Part shown: positions 43,631 through 52,931 of the stretch, piece by piece | How positions within the stretch are numbered: position 1 is the first letter of the stretch | How the letters are laid out: each line of letters starts with the position of its first letter | Source of the DNA: Kiritimatiellota bacterium | Lineage (GTDB): Bacteria; Verrucomicrobiota; Kiritimatiellia; JAAZAB01 | Assembly (NCBI GenBank): GCA_026398415.1 | Contig: JAPLSY010000080.1 | Span: forward strand, 101,393 to 165,392 | Direction: 5' to 3' | DNA length: 64,000 nt | Notes under the pieces: generated by a model | Seen by the model: the letters and a program-made list of their open reading frames with translations, nothing else | Told to the model about the DNA's origin: nothing | Database searches by the model: none | Translations under genes and position numbers: made by a program

Positions 43631-45103
43631 TTAATTCGCCCGTTTAATAAGCACGTAGCCGATGATTTCCGATGCCACAAACGGGATCCAGACGATCAGG
43701 TGCGGCTGGAATTCGGGATGATTTACCATGGCATCCGCAATGATGATGAAGAAATAAAAAATAAATACCAGCAGGAGCGACACCGCAATGCCGATGGAAG
43801 ATTCCTTGCGGTGAATCTTCATGCCCAGTGCCGCGCCCAGCAGGACAAAGGCATAACACGAAAGCGACAATGCCAGGCGGGTGCTGGCCTCCACCATGAG
43901 CGACATCCGGTGCACGACGGCATCCTCCGCTTTGAGATTGGAGAGGAAATTACGCGCCAGAAATGCCGGATAGGCATCCTCCAACAGCATGCGATTGAGG
44001 CGCAGAAGAGCATCCCCGGTCGGCTTATGCTCCAACAGGGTGCGGGTGTTATTGTTCAGATTAACACCCTCGAAACGCTGGGCCGTATAAAGACACGGCC
44101 CGCCCATCAGCCGGTTCAAATCCGTGACCAACGTTGCCGGCAAACCCGCGCGGGTCGTCGGCGAGCCATCAAACTTATTAAGCCGGGCCATGGTACTATC
44201 CGACAGGTGGGCCTGGATAAAATCAGCCAACCGGTTCGGCGGATCGGCCAGCACCCGCGCCAGGCCGTTCAGGTCGGTAAAATCATCGGTAGTGAACAGC
44301 AGGGAACCGCGAATGGTCCTGAAAATTTCCAACATGGTCAAATCGGCCCGCTTTTTCCAGACGACGCCCCGATGCATCAGTTCCGCCACGTCGATGGGCA
44401 CCGGATATTCATCGGCGCTCAGGCGCTTCGTGCGACTCAGATCGTTGGGAAACTGATCGTCGGCCTCGTCGATGCGCACCTGGAACAGGCGAATCATGAT
44501 TTTGCCCGGATTCTCTTTGTCAGCCGCAATCGTGCCCGATTTGGCCCGCACCGTCCGTTTGACGCCGTTAGTGTTGAACTCATAGATGACGATGTCGGAC
44601 ACACGCTGGCCGTCCTTGCGAGCGATGTAAATCGTGTATCCCGGAAAATCACGAATGAACCGGCCCTCGTCGAGGAGCGACAACGGCGTTTCCACGCCCA
44701 GCTTGCCCAGCACCGTGCGGCGGGCATAGTGACTATCGGGCGCCAGATTGCAGTTGATATAAATGCAGACCAGGCTGAGCAGGGCGGCGATCAAGACCGG
44801 CGCTTGAACGACCTGCCAGAGGCTGATCCCGCAGGCCTTCATGGCGATAAGCTCGCGATCGCTGGCCATGCGGCTGAAGATCAAAAACGCCGCGGCCATC
44901 ACGCTCATGGGAATGGCAAAAATCAGTGAAAAGGGAATCCCATAGGAAAACACCTGCAGGATCAGAAGCCCCGGCACCCCCCGCGAGAACAGGTCAATGA
45001 CCTTGAAGATATTCCCCACCGCCATGACGAACAGGAATACCACCAGCGTAATTGCAAACGTCAGCAGGAACTGGCGGGTGATATAAGTCGTTAGGATGCG
45101 CAT
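43631..45103 (-). CDS. LptF/LptG-family LPS export permease
   Basis: Inner-membrane subunit that with LptB extracts LPS for transport. 490 residues: TM helices near the N-terminus (QFLLTFAITLVVFLFVMAVG, then FSRGVPGLLILQVFSYGIPF, MSVMAAAFLIFSRMASDREL, MKACGISLWQVVQAP) and three at the C-terminus (about 400-485). The family has 350-400 residues; the extra length is in the periplasmic jelly-roll region (about 150-390). I cannot decide between LptF and LptG. An RBS is unclear; upstream is a 7-nt inverted repeat region. Confidence 0.85.
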   Translation of the reverse strand: MRILTTYITRQFLLTFAITLVVFLFVMAVGNIFKVIDLFSRGVPGLLILQVFSYGIPFSLIFAIPMSVMAAAFLIFSRMASDRELIAMKACGISLWQVVQAPVLIAALLSLVCIYINCNLAPDSHYARRTVLGKLGVETPLSLLDEGRFIRDFPGYTIYIARKDGQRVSDIVIYEFNTNGVKRTVRAKSGTIAADKENPGKIMIRLFQVRIDEADDQFPNDLSRTKRLSADEYPVPIDVAELMHRGVVWKKRADLTMLEIFRTIRGSLLFTTDDFTDLNGLARVLADPPNRLADFIQAHLSDSTMARLNKFDGSPTTRAGLPATLVTDLNRLMGGPCLYTAQRFEGVNLNNNTRTLLEHKPTGDALLRLNRMLLEDAYPAFLARNFLSNLKAEDAVVHRMSLMVEASTRLALSLSCYAFVLLGAALGMKIHRKESSIGIAVSLLLVFIFYFFIIIADAMVNHPEFQPHLIVWIPFVASEIIGYVLIKRAN

Positions 45104-45116
45104 GGTGAAAGTCCAA

Positions 45117-45318
45117 ATGCAGAATGCAGAATGCAGAATGCAGAATTAAAAATAAACAAGCCAACATTCTGGAATGGAGGAATGCCCTCCGCGGAAATGG
45201 ATGGCGCCGTTATAGGGCAGGGTTCAGAATCAGCGCCACAGAAATCAGAGACAAGAACAGGCAACCGGTTCCTGCTGCCGGCTACATTCTGCATTCTGCA
45301 TTCTGCATTCTGCATTCG
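45117..45318. repeat. Inverted pair of 7-nt arrays (GCAGAAT / ATTCTGC)
   Basis: 45117-45147 has four ATGCAGA-type units ending AGAAT; 45286-45317 has the reverse complement (ATTCTGC repeated four times). The arms can pair over about 30 bases, with about 140 bases between. No ORF inside. It fills the gap between the lptF/G-like gene and ahcY. Confidence 0.8.
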
Positions 45319-45319
45319 C

Positions 45320-46726
45320 CTAATACCGGTAATGCTCTGTTTTGTACGGGCCTTGGCTTTTAAGGCCGAGATAGGTTGCCTGCTTGCGGGACAGCTTCTC
45401 CAACTGGACCCCCAACTTGCCCAAGTGCAAACGGGCGACTTTTTCATCCAGGATCTTGGGCAGGACGAATACGCCGATGGGGTATTGTTCCGGATGGGTA
45501 AAGAGTTCGATCTGGGCCAGCACCTGGTTGGTAAAACTGTTCGACATCACGAAACTGGGATGCCCCGTGGCACAGCCAAGGTTGACCAGTCGCCCCTCCG
45601 CCAGCAAAACGATGCTCCGGCCACTCGGGAAAGTGACTTTGTCCACTTGCGGCTTGATGTTTGTCCAAGTGTAGCGCTTGATTTTTTCGACTTCGATTTC
45701 CGAATCGAAATGGCCAATATTGCAGACTACGGCCATGTGCTTCATCCGGCGCATGTGGCGCTCGGTAATAACGGCGCAACAGCCGGTGGCCGTGATAAAC
45801 AGATCGGCGCTGGCGCAAGCCTGGTCCATGGTCACGACTTCATAGCCTTCCATGGCCGCCTGCAGGGCGCAAATGGGATCGATCTCGGTCACCATCACGC
45901 GCGCTCCCTGGCCGCGCAGGGATTGGCAACAGCCCTTGCCGACGTCGCCATATCCGGCCACCACGGCCACTTTGCCGGCCAGCATGACGTCCGTGGCCCG
46001 CATGATCCCATCCACGAGCGAATGGCGACAGCCATAGAGATTATCGAACTTGGATTTCGTGACCGAATCGTTGACGTTAAACGCGGGAAACAGCAAGCGC
46101 TTTTTTTCCATCATCTGGTACAGCCGATGAACGCCCGTGGTGGTTTCCTCGGAAACGCCCACGATGGACGGCACGATCCGGTGAAACCGTTTAGGATCAC
46201 GCCGCCGGGATTTTTTTAACTGCTCCAGCAGGGCACGTTCGTCGGGACTTCCGGGTTTGGCATCCAGAATCTTCGGGTTCCCTTCAGCCTGGTGGCCAAG
46301 ATGCACAAAGAGCGTGGCGTCGCCGCCATCATCCAGGATGGTAGTAGGTCCCTGGCCGCGACCCCAGTCCAGGGATTGGTCCAGGTATTCCCAATATTCC
46401 GACAGGGATTCGCCTTTATAGGCGAACACCGGCGTACCGCGCGCGGCAACGGCAGCGGCCGCATGGTCCTGGGTCGAAAAGATATTGCAACTCGACCAGC
46501 GGACCCGGGCGCCCAAAGCCTGCAGCGTCTCGATCAGCACGGCCGTCTGGATGGTCATATGCAATGAACCGGTAATCCGCGCGCCCCGCAACGGACGCTG
46601 GCGGCCATATTCCCGGCGCAGGGCCATCAGGCCCGGCATTTCCACCTCGGCATAGTCAATTTCCTTGCGGCCCCAATCGGCCAGCTTCATATCGGCCACG
46701 CTGAATTGCTTCGTTCGTTTGGTCAT
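45320..46726 (-). CDS. ahcY: Adenosylhomocysteinase
   Basis: Reversibly splits S-adenosylhomocysteine into adenosine and homocysteine in the methyl cycle; cytosolic tetramer with bound NAD. 468 residues: [24 protein letters not shown] N-terminus, [21 protein letters not shown]-binding [20 protein letters not shown], and the C-terminal KTEHYRY tail typical of the enzyme. MetK lies upstream in the same direction, so the cycle genes are paired. The start ATG 46726 has a weak ribosome site. Confidence 0.96.
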   Translation of the reverse strand: MTKRTKQFSVADMKLADWGRKEIDYAEVEMPGLMALRREYGRQRPLRGARITGSLHMTIQTAVLIETLQALGARVRWSSCNIFSTQDHAAAAVAARGTPVFAYKGESLSEYWEYLDQSLDWGRGQGPTTILDDGGDATLFVHLGHQAEGNPKILDAKPGSPDERALLEQLKKSRRRDPKRFHRIVPSIVGVSEETTTGVHRLYQMMEKKRLLFPAFNVNDSVTKSKFDNLYGCRHSLVDGIMRATDVMLAGKVAVVAGYGDVGKGCCQSLRGQGARVMVTEIDPICALQAAMEGYEVVTMDQACASADLFITATGCCAVITERHMRRMKHMAVVCNIGHFDSEIEVEKIKRYTWTNIKPQVDKVTFPSGRSIVLLAEGRLVNLGCATGHPSFVMSNSFTNQVLAQIELFTHPEQYPIGVFVLPKILDEKVARLHLGKLGVQLEKLSRKQATYLGLKSQGPYKTEHYRY

Positions 46727-46756
46727 GGAATCACTTTCTTGATTAGTAACTACTCA

Positions 46757-46835
46757 CCACTGATTACACGGATGGCACGGATAACAGATGGTCATACAGT
46801 CCGAGCATTATCAGTGTAATCCGTGATATCCGTGG
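46757..46835. repeat. CACGGAT inverted repeat, copy 2
   Basis: TTACACGGATGGCACGGATA at left and GTAATCCGTGATATCCGTGG at right. Lies in the 125-base gap between metK and ahcY. No SAM or SAH riboswitch motif was recognised here. Confidence 0.65.
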
Positions 46836-46851
46836 TAAAATGTCTTAGGAT

Positions 46852-48024
46852 TTAAAGGGCTTTGCGAAGCGCTGCGATCTTATCGGTCTTTTCCCACGTA
46901 AACGCATTAAGATCCTTCGTGCGCCCGAAGTGTCCATAGGCGCAGGTGGCGCGATAAATCGGCCGCAACAGGTTCAAGTGCGCGATGATCTGGGCCGGCT
47001 TGAGTCCAAAAACATGGGTTACGGCCTTCTCGATTTTTTCATCGGCAATGAGACCCGTTCCAAAAGTATGGACCAGCACTGAGACCGGTTCCGCGAACCC
47101 AATGGCATAGGCAAGCTGGACTTCGCACCGGCGGGCCAGCTTGGCCGCCACGATATTTTTAGCGATGTAACGCGCCATGTAGGCGGCGCTACGGTCCACC
47201 TTGGACGGATCCTTGCCGGAGAAGGCCCCGCCGCCGTGCCGCCCCATGCCGCCGTAGGTATCGGCAATGATCTTGCGACCGGTTAACCCCGTGTCTCCCT
47301 GCGGACCGCCGACGACAAAACGGCCGGTCGGATTGATCAAATAGCGGGTTTTCGCATTCAAATACTTTGCCGGGATTACCTTGCGAATGATTTCATCGAT
47401 AATGGCCTTGCGCAATTTGCCGTAAGCCACATCCGGCGTATGCTGGGAGGAGATGACCACCGTGTCCACGCGCACCGGTTTATCATCCTCATAGATCACC
47501 GTGACCTGGGACTTGCCGTCCGGTCGCAGAAAGGGGAGTTTTCCGCTGCGCCGCGCGGCCGCCAGCTCGCGCGTCAGGCGGTGGGCGAACATGATTGGCA
47601 TAGGCATAAGTTCCGGCGTTTCATCGCAGGCATACCCGAACATCATGCCCTGATCGCCGGCGCCCTGCTCCTTGAACAGCCCCTGCCCCGCAGTCACACC
47701 CTGGGAGATGTCCGGCGACTGCCGGTCCAACGCCACCAGTACGGCGCAGGAATTGGCGTCGAACCCCATGGCGGCATCCACGTACCCGATTTCCCGGATC
47801 GTGTCCCGCACCACATCGGCATAATTGATGGACGCCTTGCTGGTAATTTGACCGGCGATGATCGCCATGCCCGTGGCAACCAGGGTTTCGCACGCAACGC
47901 GGGCATGCTTGTCCTGTGCCAGGTTGGCGTCCAGGACGGCATCCGAAATCGCGTCGGCGATCTTGTCCGGATGTCCTTCCGTCACCGATTCCGAAGTGAA
48001 CATGTGTCTTCTGGTAGCCATCAT
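46852..48024 (-). CDS. metK: S-adenosylmethionine synthetase
   Basis: Makes SAM from ATP and methionine. 390 residues with [19 protein letters not shown], the ATP-binding [18 protein letters not shown] and the P-loop-like [19 protein letters not shown], all diagnostic. Length is typical. Two ATGs in tandem at 48024 and 48021; AAAGGAAA upstream suits either. It lies 73 bases downstream of ptsI and before ahcY, so a shared transcript with both is likely. Confidence 0.96.
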   Translation of the reverse strand: MMATRRHMFTSESVTEGHPDKIADAISDAVLDANLAQDKHARVACETLVATGMAIIAGQITSKASINYADVVRDTIREIGYVDAAMGFDANSCAVLVALDRQSPDISQGVTAGQGLFKEQGAGDQGMMFGYACDETPELMPMPIMFAHRLTRELAAARRSGKLPFLRPDGKSQVTVIYEDDKPVRVDTVVISSQHTPDVAYGKLRKAIIDEIIRKVIPAKYLNAKTRYLINPTGRFVVGGPQGDTGLTGRKIIADTYGGMGRHGGGAFSGKDPSKVDRSAAYMARYIAKNIVAAKLARRCEVQLAYAIGFAEPVSVLVHTFGTGLIADEKIEKAVTHVFGLKPAQIIAHLNLLRPIYRATCAYGHFGRTKDLNAFTWEKTDKIAALRKAL

Positions 48025-48097
48025 ATAATTTCCTTTGTAAAAAATACACTCTCACCGGATCATGGTTTTCACGAAAACAGGTGGCATTATGCCGGAA

Positions 48098-49876
48098 TCA
48101 TTCCATCAGTTCAAGAATTTCCGGAGCAATTTTTTTGGTCAATTCCCGGAACATGTCATGCACATCCACGGATGATTGCAAAGTCAACGCCAGTTCGGCA
48201 ATTTCGCGGGCTTCCGACAGACTGACCCGGCGGATGGCGTCCTTGACCATGGGAAGCGCGGAGCAACTGACGCTCAACTCGTCAACGCCCAACCCCAGCA
48301 AGAGCGGCGTCATCAGCGGGTCGCTGGCCATGCCGCCGCAGATGCCGGTCCAGACGCCGTGGCGATGACCGATATCAATGGTGTTCTTAATCAGCCGCAG
48401 GATGGCCAGATGGGTGGGCTCGTAGAGATAGGCCACCCGTTCGTTGCCGCGGTCAATGGCCAGCGTGTATTGGATGAGGTCGTTGGTGCCGAGACTGAAA
48501 AAACTGACGTAGGGCGCCAGCATATCGACCACGAGCGCGGCCGCGGGCACTTCAATCATGGCGCCAACCTCGACATGCGGATTAAACGGATGACCTTTTT
48601 GCAACAGTTCCTTTTTGGCCTGGTCCAGGATCACGTTGGCGCGGACAATTTCATCGAGGTTGCTGATCATGGGATACATGATGCTGACATTACCCACAAT
48701 ACTGGCGCGCAGGATGGCGCGTAGTTGCGTTCGAAATAGGTCCGGCTGGGCCAGGCAGAAGCGGATTGCCCGCCAGCCCATGAACGGATTAGACTCCTGC
48801 CAGTTCACGTCCAGATTGGAAAGGAACTTGTCGCCGCCGAGATCCAGCGTGCGAATAATGACCGGCGCGGGCGCCAGGCGCTGGGCCACGGTCCGGTAAG
48901 CATCGTATTGCTCCTCTTCCGTGGGCAGATCCTTGCTCGACATGTAAAAATACTCCGTCCGGAACAGGCCGACGCCTTCGGCACCGCCGGCCAGCACCGC
49001 GTCCACGTCCTTCGGCAATTCGATATTGGCAGAAAGCGTGATCCGGTATCCATCCACCGTTTCCGCCGGCAAATCCTTGAGCCGTCCGAGCTCGATCTCA
49101 ATGCCGCGCTTGGACTCCGCCTGGCGCAAGGCCTGCGTACGGCGTTCCAGTGTGGGGCGCAGGACCACCAGGCCCTTGCCGCCATCCACGAGCAACTCGT
49201 CGCCGGTGTGCACTTCCTGGCTGATATTATGCAGACCGACCACCGCCGGGATGCCCAGCTTGGCGGCAACGATGGCGGTATGAGCCGTCGGACTGCCCAG
49301 GTCCAGCACGATACCCCCCACCCGATCCTTATTGATAGACACCGTTTCCGAAGGCGACAGATCGTTGGCCACGACAATCGTGCCCGGCTCGGTAATGTCC
49401 GCCAGGGTCACCTGTTTGCCGGCCAAATTGTGCAAAATGCGGCGGGCAACGTCCTGCACATCGTTGGCCCGTTCGCGCAAGTATTCATCCTTGACCCGGG
49501 AAAGCGACTGCATAAAGCCCTGGGCCACATCCCGGAGCACAACCTCCACATTTTTACGGCGCCCCTCGATCCCCGTAAACACATTCTTAATGAAGGGACC
49601 ATCGTCCAGGAACAGCAGGTGGGCATCGAATATGCCGGCCACGTCGGGATCGCAATCCTTCTGGATTGCACGAATCTGTTGGCGGGTCGCGATGAGGGCG
49701 GCTTCATAACGCGCGATCTCGCGGGGCACATCCGCGCGTGAAATATCCCGCTCAATGACATGATCATCCGGCGGCGTCCGCAGGAACGCGCGACCTATGG
49801 CGATGCCCGCCGACACGCCAATGCCGCGAAAAACCAGTTCGCCGGTGGAAATTGTGTCTGGGGGAACGGCATCCAT
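48098..49876 (-). CDS. ptsI: PTS enzyme I (phosphoenolpyruvate-protein phosphotransferase)
   Basis: Takes phosphate from PEP and passes it to HPr. 592 residues: N-terminal domain with phospho-His199 in LGSPTAHTAIVAAKLGIPAV, then barrel with GVGLFRTEYFYM (PEP Arg), GTNDLIQYTLAIDR and GICGGMASDP. AGGAG lies 11 bases before ATG 49876, 14 bases after the ptsH stop. No EII gene is nearby, so its use may be regulatory, with HPr kinase; this is inferred. Confidence 0.95.
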   Translation of the reverse strand: MDAVPPDTISTGELVFRGIGVSAGIAIGRAFLRTPPDDHVIERDISRADVPREIARYEAALIATRQQIRAIQKDCDPDVAGIFDAHLLFLDDGPFIKNVFTGIEGRRKNVEVVLRDVAQGFMQSLSRVKDEYLRERANDVQDVARRILHNLAGKQVTLADITEPGTIVVANDLSPSETVSINKDRVGGIVLDLGSPTAHTAIVAAKLGIPAVVGLHNISQEVHTGDELLVDGGKGLVVLRPTLERRTQALRQAESKRGIEIELGRLKDLPAETVDGYRITLSANIELPKDVDAVLAGGAEGVGLFRTEYFYMSSKDLPTEEEQYDAYRTVAQRLAPAPVIIRTLDLGGDKFLSNLDVNWQESNPFMGWRAIRFCLAQPDLFRTQLRAILRASIVGNVSIMYPMISNLDEIVRANVILDQAKKELLQKGHPFNPHVEVGAMIEVPAAALVVDMLAPYVSFFSLGTNDLIQYTLAIDRGNERVAYLYEPTHLAILRLIKNTIDIGHRHGVWTGICGGMASDPLMTPLLLGLGVDELSVSCSALPMVKDAIRRVSLSEAREIAELALTLQSSVDVHDMFRELTKKIAPEILELME

Positions 49877-49890
49877 GGCAATCGGTACTC

Positions 49891-50187
49891 CTACTCCTCG
49901 TAAAACTTGTTATCGAACAGTCGCTCGATTTCATCAAGGGCCTGTTCAGCGTCCACACCCTCGGCCATGATCCTGATTTTCGCACCGCAACTGGCTTCCA
50001 TGGTCATTAACCCCATTATGCTTTTCCCGGACACCCGTACCGCCCCCTTTTCCAGAGTAACATCCGCCTGGAATTTGGAGGCCGTTTTGACCAACATGGC
50101 CGCCGGTCGGGCGTGGATGCCATATCGGTTCTGGATCACATATTCCCGTACAATTTTCAAATTATTCTCACCGGCAGAATGACTCAT
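49891..50187 (-). CDS. ptsH: Phosphocarrier protein HPr
   Basis: 98 residues. Contains the phosphoryl His25 in GIHARPAAMLV and the regulatory Ser56 in SGKSIMGLMTM, the site that HPr kinase uses. The N-terminus is about ten residues longer than in ordinary HPr. Starts at 50187, overlapping the hprK stop by four bases (ATGA), a coupling that fits their direct protein contact. Followed by ptsI. Confidence 0.96.
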   Translation of the reverse strand: MSHSAGENNLKIVREYVIQNRYGIHARPAAMLVKTASKFQADVTLEKGAVRVSGKSIMGLMTMEASCGAKIRIMAEGVDAEQALDEIERLFDNKFYEE

Positions 50188-51137
50188 GGTAAGCGGTTCC
50201 TTTTCGTCATGATCGCCATTAACTTTTCGTCCAGTTCCTTGGCCGCGTCATGACCCAAACGCTTTAATTTTTCATTCATACTGGCCACCTCAATGATATG
50301 GGCCAATTCCCGCCCCGGCGCCACTGGAATCGTGACATGCGGGATATTCACGCCCAGCACGTTGCGGCGCTCCGGCACCATGCCCAACCCCTGGTCCTCC
50401 AGTTTGTTCACCTTGCGCAGGGTTACGATAAGATCCAGGCTTTTTTCCTCGCGCACCGAAGCCACCCCAAACAGACTGGGCACGTGAATGATACCCAGCC
50501 CGCGAAGTTCCATGTGGTAGCGCGTCACCGGCGACGAGCCACCGACAATCGTCCGGTCGTCATGCCGCCGCAGGATGGTAAAATCATCGGCCACGAGACT
50601 GTAGCCCCGGACAATGAGGGCCAGGGCCGACTCGCTTTTGCCAATGCCCGGACGTCCCTCAATCAACACGCCGATGCCCATAATGTCCACCATGGTGCCA
50701 TGGACGGTGAGCGTCGGGGAAAACAGGTTCTCCATAATGACCGTGGCCGTGTTGATAAAAGCGCCCGTGATCATCGGCGTGCGGAACACCGGCACACGGA
50801 AAATTCGGGAGATTTCCACGATTTCCGCGCAGGGTTTCCGATTACGGCTTATCACCAGGCAGGGGATATGATGATTAAAAAGGCCGCGCAGGGCGGCGTA
50901 ACGGCGCGGGCGCGACAATGAAGCAAGGTAATCATGCTCGGCCATGCCGATCACCTGGACCCGGCGGTGCGCAAAATGCCGGAAAAAACCGGCCAGCGCC
51001 AAGCCCGGCCGGTGAATGGCCGGCTCATGGATAATCCGCGCCAAACCCCGGCTACCGTCAATCATTTCCAGCGATGTTTTATCGCTAACGGCCTTGAAAA
51101 AATCTTTTACGCTAATGGCCATAGGTTTGCTTTCCAT
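50184..51137 (-). CDS. hprK: HPr kinase/phosphorylase
   Basis: Phosphorylates HPr at the Ser and also removes that phosphate. 317 residues; N-terminal domain, then Walker A GRPGIGKS at 161-168 preceded by TVHGTMVDIMGIGVL, and RYHMELRGLGIIHV, the family signature. Start is ATG 51137 or Met6 (ATG 51122, preceded by GGAAAG). Adjacent ptsH and ptsI and the lack of EII fit a nutrient-sensing phosphorelay rather than sugar uptake. Confidence 0.95.
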   Translation of the reverse strand: MESKPMAISVKDFFKAVSDKTSLEMIDGSRGLARIIHEPAIHRPGLALAGFFRHFAHRRVQVIGMAEHDYLASLSRPRRYAALRGLFNHHIPCLVISRNRKPCAEIVEISRIFRVPVFRTPMITGAFINTATVIMENLFSPTLTVHGTMVDIMGIGVLIEGRPGIGKSESALALIVRGYSLVADDFTILRRHDDRTIVGGSSPVTRYHMELRGLGIIHVPSLFGVASVREEKSLDLIVTLRKVNKLEDQGLGMVPERRNVLGVNIPHVTIPVAPGRELAHIIEVASMNEKLKRLGHDAAKELDEKLMAIMTKRNRLP

Positions 51138-51146
51138 TGCTTTGGG

Positions 51147-51497
51147 TTAAACCTGATGGTTCAGTTCCTGCTCAAAATCCGCGAGTTTGGTGCGATGCTT
51201 GACGCTCTTATGGTCCACCACTTTGTCCCGCGAGCGCCGCAACTGACGATCCACCTTGTCCGCCACTTTATCCACCGATGCATACATATCGTCCGATTCT
51301 TCCTTGGCCTCAATGCGCAAATGATGTTTGCCCTGCACAACGACCTCGATAATATGCCTGAATTTCTGAGTATCCATGATCACGTGGGCATATTCCACAT
51401 CCGGATAGGCATCCAGCACGGCCGCTAACTTGGCATGCACATGGGCTTTCTGGGTGTCCGAAATATCCGCGTGGCGGCTGGTAATGTTAATCGTCAT
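51147..51497 (-). CDS. hpf: Ribosome hibernation promoting factor (short HPF/YfiA type)
   Basis: Binds the 30S subunit in slow growth. 116 residues starting TINITSRHADISDTQKAHVH, with EVVVQGKHHLRIEAKEESDD and MYASVDKVADKVDRQLRRSRDK; the Arg/Lys-rich end is typical of the short form. In many Gram-negatives hpf sits between rpoN and hprK; here rpoN is missing and lptB lies upstream after a hairpin array. Confidence 0.93.
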   Translation of the reverse strand: MTINITSRHADISDTQKAHVHAKLAAVLDAYPDVEYAHVIMDTQKFRHIIEVVVQGKHHLRIEAKEESDDMYASVDKVADKVDRQLRRSRDKVVDHKSVKHRTKLADFEQELNHQV

Positions 51498-51563
51498 GAC
51501 GCATGATCTCCCTTGGGTTTGGTGTGCTTGAATAATACAATTTTTAAGGCTTTCGGCAACTTT

Positions 51564-51624
51564 GCCGTTCTATCGAACGGCATCTACACCGTATGCTGGT
51601 GTAGTGGCGGTTCGGTAGAACCGC
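51564..51624. repeat. Array of three perfect 7-bp hairpins
   Basis: GCCGTTC-TATC-GAACGGC (51564-51581), CTACACC-GTATGCT-GGTGTAG (51584-51604), GCGGTTC-GGTA-GAACCGC (51607-51624). The outer two are inverted relatives differing at three positions, two of which are compensatory in the stem. Lies between lptB and hpf. Confidence 0.8.
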
Positions 51625-51666
51625 TATGAACTTCTATGCATTAAATTAGCACAAATGTTTCACTCG

Positions 51667-52392
51667 TTACATACTGAACCGGGATCCCAGATACAGCTCC
51701 CGGCTTAACGGATCCTCAATGAGGAACTGGCTGGTTCCCTCGCGGAGCACCTTGCCGTCGCAAATCAGATAGGCGCGATCTACAATGGTCAGGGTTTCCC
51801 GCACATTGTGGTCCGTTATCAAAATCCCCAGGCCGCGCTTTTTTAAGTCACGGATGATTTCCTGCACGTCATACACCGCCAGCGGGTCCACGCCGCTGAA
51901 CGGCTCGTCCAGCAGGATGGCCGAGGGATTCGTTACCAGGGCCCGCGTGATCTCCAGGCGCCGCCGTTCACCGCCGCTGAGCGTATAGGCCATCTGCTTG
52001 GCCAGGCGCTTGATGTCAAGCTGTTCCAACAAGTTGTCCATCCGCTCGCGGCGCTCGTCCGCCGAAAGCGGCAACATTTCCAGGATCGCCATTACGTTTT
52101 CCTCCACGGTCAGTTTGCGAAAAATGGACGGCTCCTGGGAAAGATAACCCAACCCGCGCCGCGCGCGCCGATGCATCGGCAGATGCGTCACGTCATGCCG
52201 ATCGAATACCACCTGCCCCCCATTCGGCGCAATGAGTCCCACAATCATGTAAAAAGTGGTGGTTTTGCCGGCACCATTGGGTCCCAGCAGACCGACCACC
52301 TCGCCCCGCCCAACCTGGATACTGACCCCATCCACGACATTCCGGCCATGGTAGGTTTTAACCAAATTATGCGTTGTAATCAAGGATTCCAT
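51667..52392 (-). CDS. lptB: LPS export ABC transporter ATPase LptB
   Basis: Cytosolic ATPase driving LPS transport with LptF/G. 241 residues: Walker A LLGPNGAGKTTTFYMIVGLI, Q-loop LGYLSQEPSIFRKLTVEENV, signature LSGGERRRLEITRAL, Walker B AILLDEPFSGVDPLA, and the switch His in LITDHNVRE. Start ATG 52392. lptA stops ten bases upstream, so lptC-lptA-lptB form an operon. Confidence 0.96.
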   Translation of the reverse strand: MESLITTHNLVKTYHGRNVVDGVSIQVGRGEVVGLLGPNGAGKTTTFYMIVGLIAPNGGQVVFDRHDVTHLPMHRRARRGLGYLSQEPSIFRKLTVEENVMAILEMLPLSADERRERMDNLLEQLDIKRLAKQMAYTLSGGERRRLEITRALVTNPSAILLDEPFSGVDPLAVYDVQEIIRDLKKRGLGILITDHNVRETLTIVDRAYLICDGKVLREGTSQFLIEDPLSRELYLGSRFSM

Positions 52393-52401
52393 GGTTCGGC
52401 C

Positions 52402-52929
52402 TTACTCTTTAAATGATCGGTTCATTTCCTGATCCGAGGCAATCACCAGCCGGGCATTCGGCTCACATAGAATCCGCTTGGAATTCCGCCACAGCGTCAC
52501 CGTTTCCCCGGTCAACGTGTCCTTGTCCCGCTGAATGCGGGGATTGCCCATTAACTGCATCTTGCCCTCTTTTATGTCGTAGGTGGCTTTTTCACCGGTG
52601 GCCTTTAAATCGTTGCGAATAATCGTCACGCGGCCTTCGGCTTCGATCCGGTCCACCTTGTTATCTGCCGTAAAGAACACTTCCAGGCGATCGGACACGA
52701 TTTTGATTTCACGATCCGTTACCACCACATTTTTTTCAAATACCACCGTGCGCTTCTGCTGATCGAAATCGAGTTGCGTCGAGGTGATCACCGTGCTGTT
52801 GGTATCCTCTACGGCCTTCGCCGGCCTGGCCGGTTCGCCTGCAACGCTAAGCGTAGCATTGCGGGCAGGCTCGACCGCGACCGCACTCCACGCCAGGCCA
52901 AGCATCGCCAGGACGACCATCCACCCCAT
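52402..52929 (-). CDS. lptA: LptA-like LPS transport protein (OstA domain)
   Basis: Periplasmic bridge protein for LPS. 175 residues from ATG 52929: signal peptide (WMVVLAMLGLAWSAVAVE), an odd linker (PARNATLSVAGEPARPAK), then the OstA beta-fold with ITSTQLDFDQQKRTVVFEKN, DRLEVFFTADNKVDRIEAEG and TGETVTLWRN. The frame opens earlier at 53073, but ATG 52929 lies two bases after the lptC stop and gives the signal peptide. The linker is encoded by palindromic element copy 4 (52837-52870). Confidence 0.88.
   Translation of the reverse strand: MGWMVVLAMLGLAWSAVAVEPARNATLSVAGEPARPAKAVEDTNSTVITSTQLDFDQQKRTVVFEKNVVVTDREIKIVSDRLEVFFTADNKVDRIEAEGRVTIIRNDLKATGEKATYDIKEGKMQLMGNPRIQRDKDTLTGETVTLWRNSKRILCEPNARLVIASDQEMNRSFKE
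52837..52870. repeat. Palindromic element copy 4, in frame in lptA
   Basis: GCCTGCAACGCTAAGCGTAG followed by CATTGCGGGCAGGC. Differs from the pgl copy by one base over 33. Read in the same frame as in pgl (PARNATLSVAG), right after the signal peptide. Confidence 0.8.
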
Positions 52930-52931
52930 GG

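Noticed and set aside
41212..43647. 811-codon plus-strand frame opposite the GH-like gene
   Set aside because: Composition is rich in Arg, His, Pro and Gln with no domain, while the minus strand gives a coherent jelly-roll plus barrel protein. It is a high-GC shadow.
43700..44929. 409-codon plus-strand frame opposite lptF/G
   Set aside because: Low-complexity composition and no recognisable domain; opposite strand is a clear permease.
46727..46851. SAM or SAH riboswitch between metK and ahcY
   Set aside because: The region is explained by the CACGGAT inverted repeat, which also occurs upstream of unrelated genes; no known riboswitch core was recognised.
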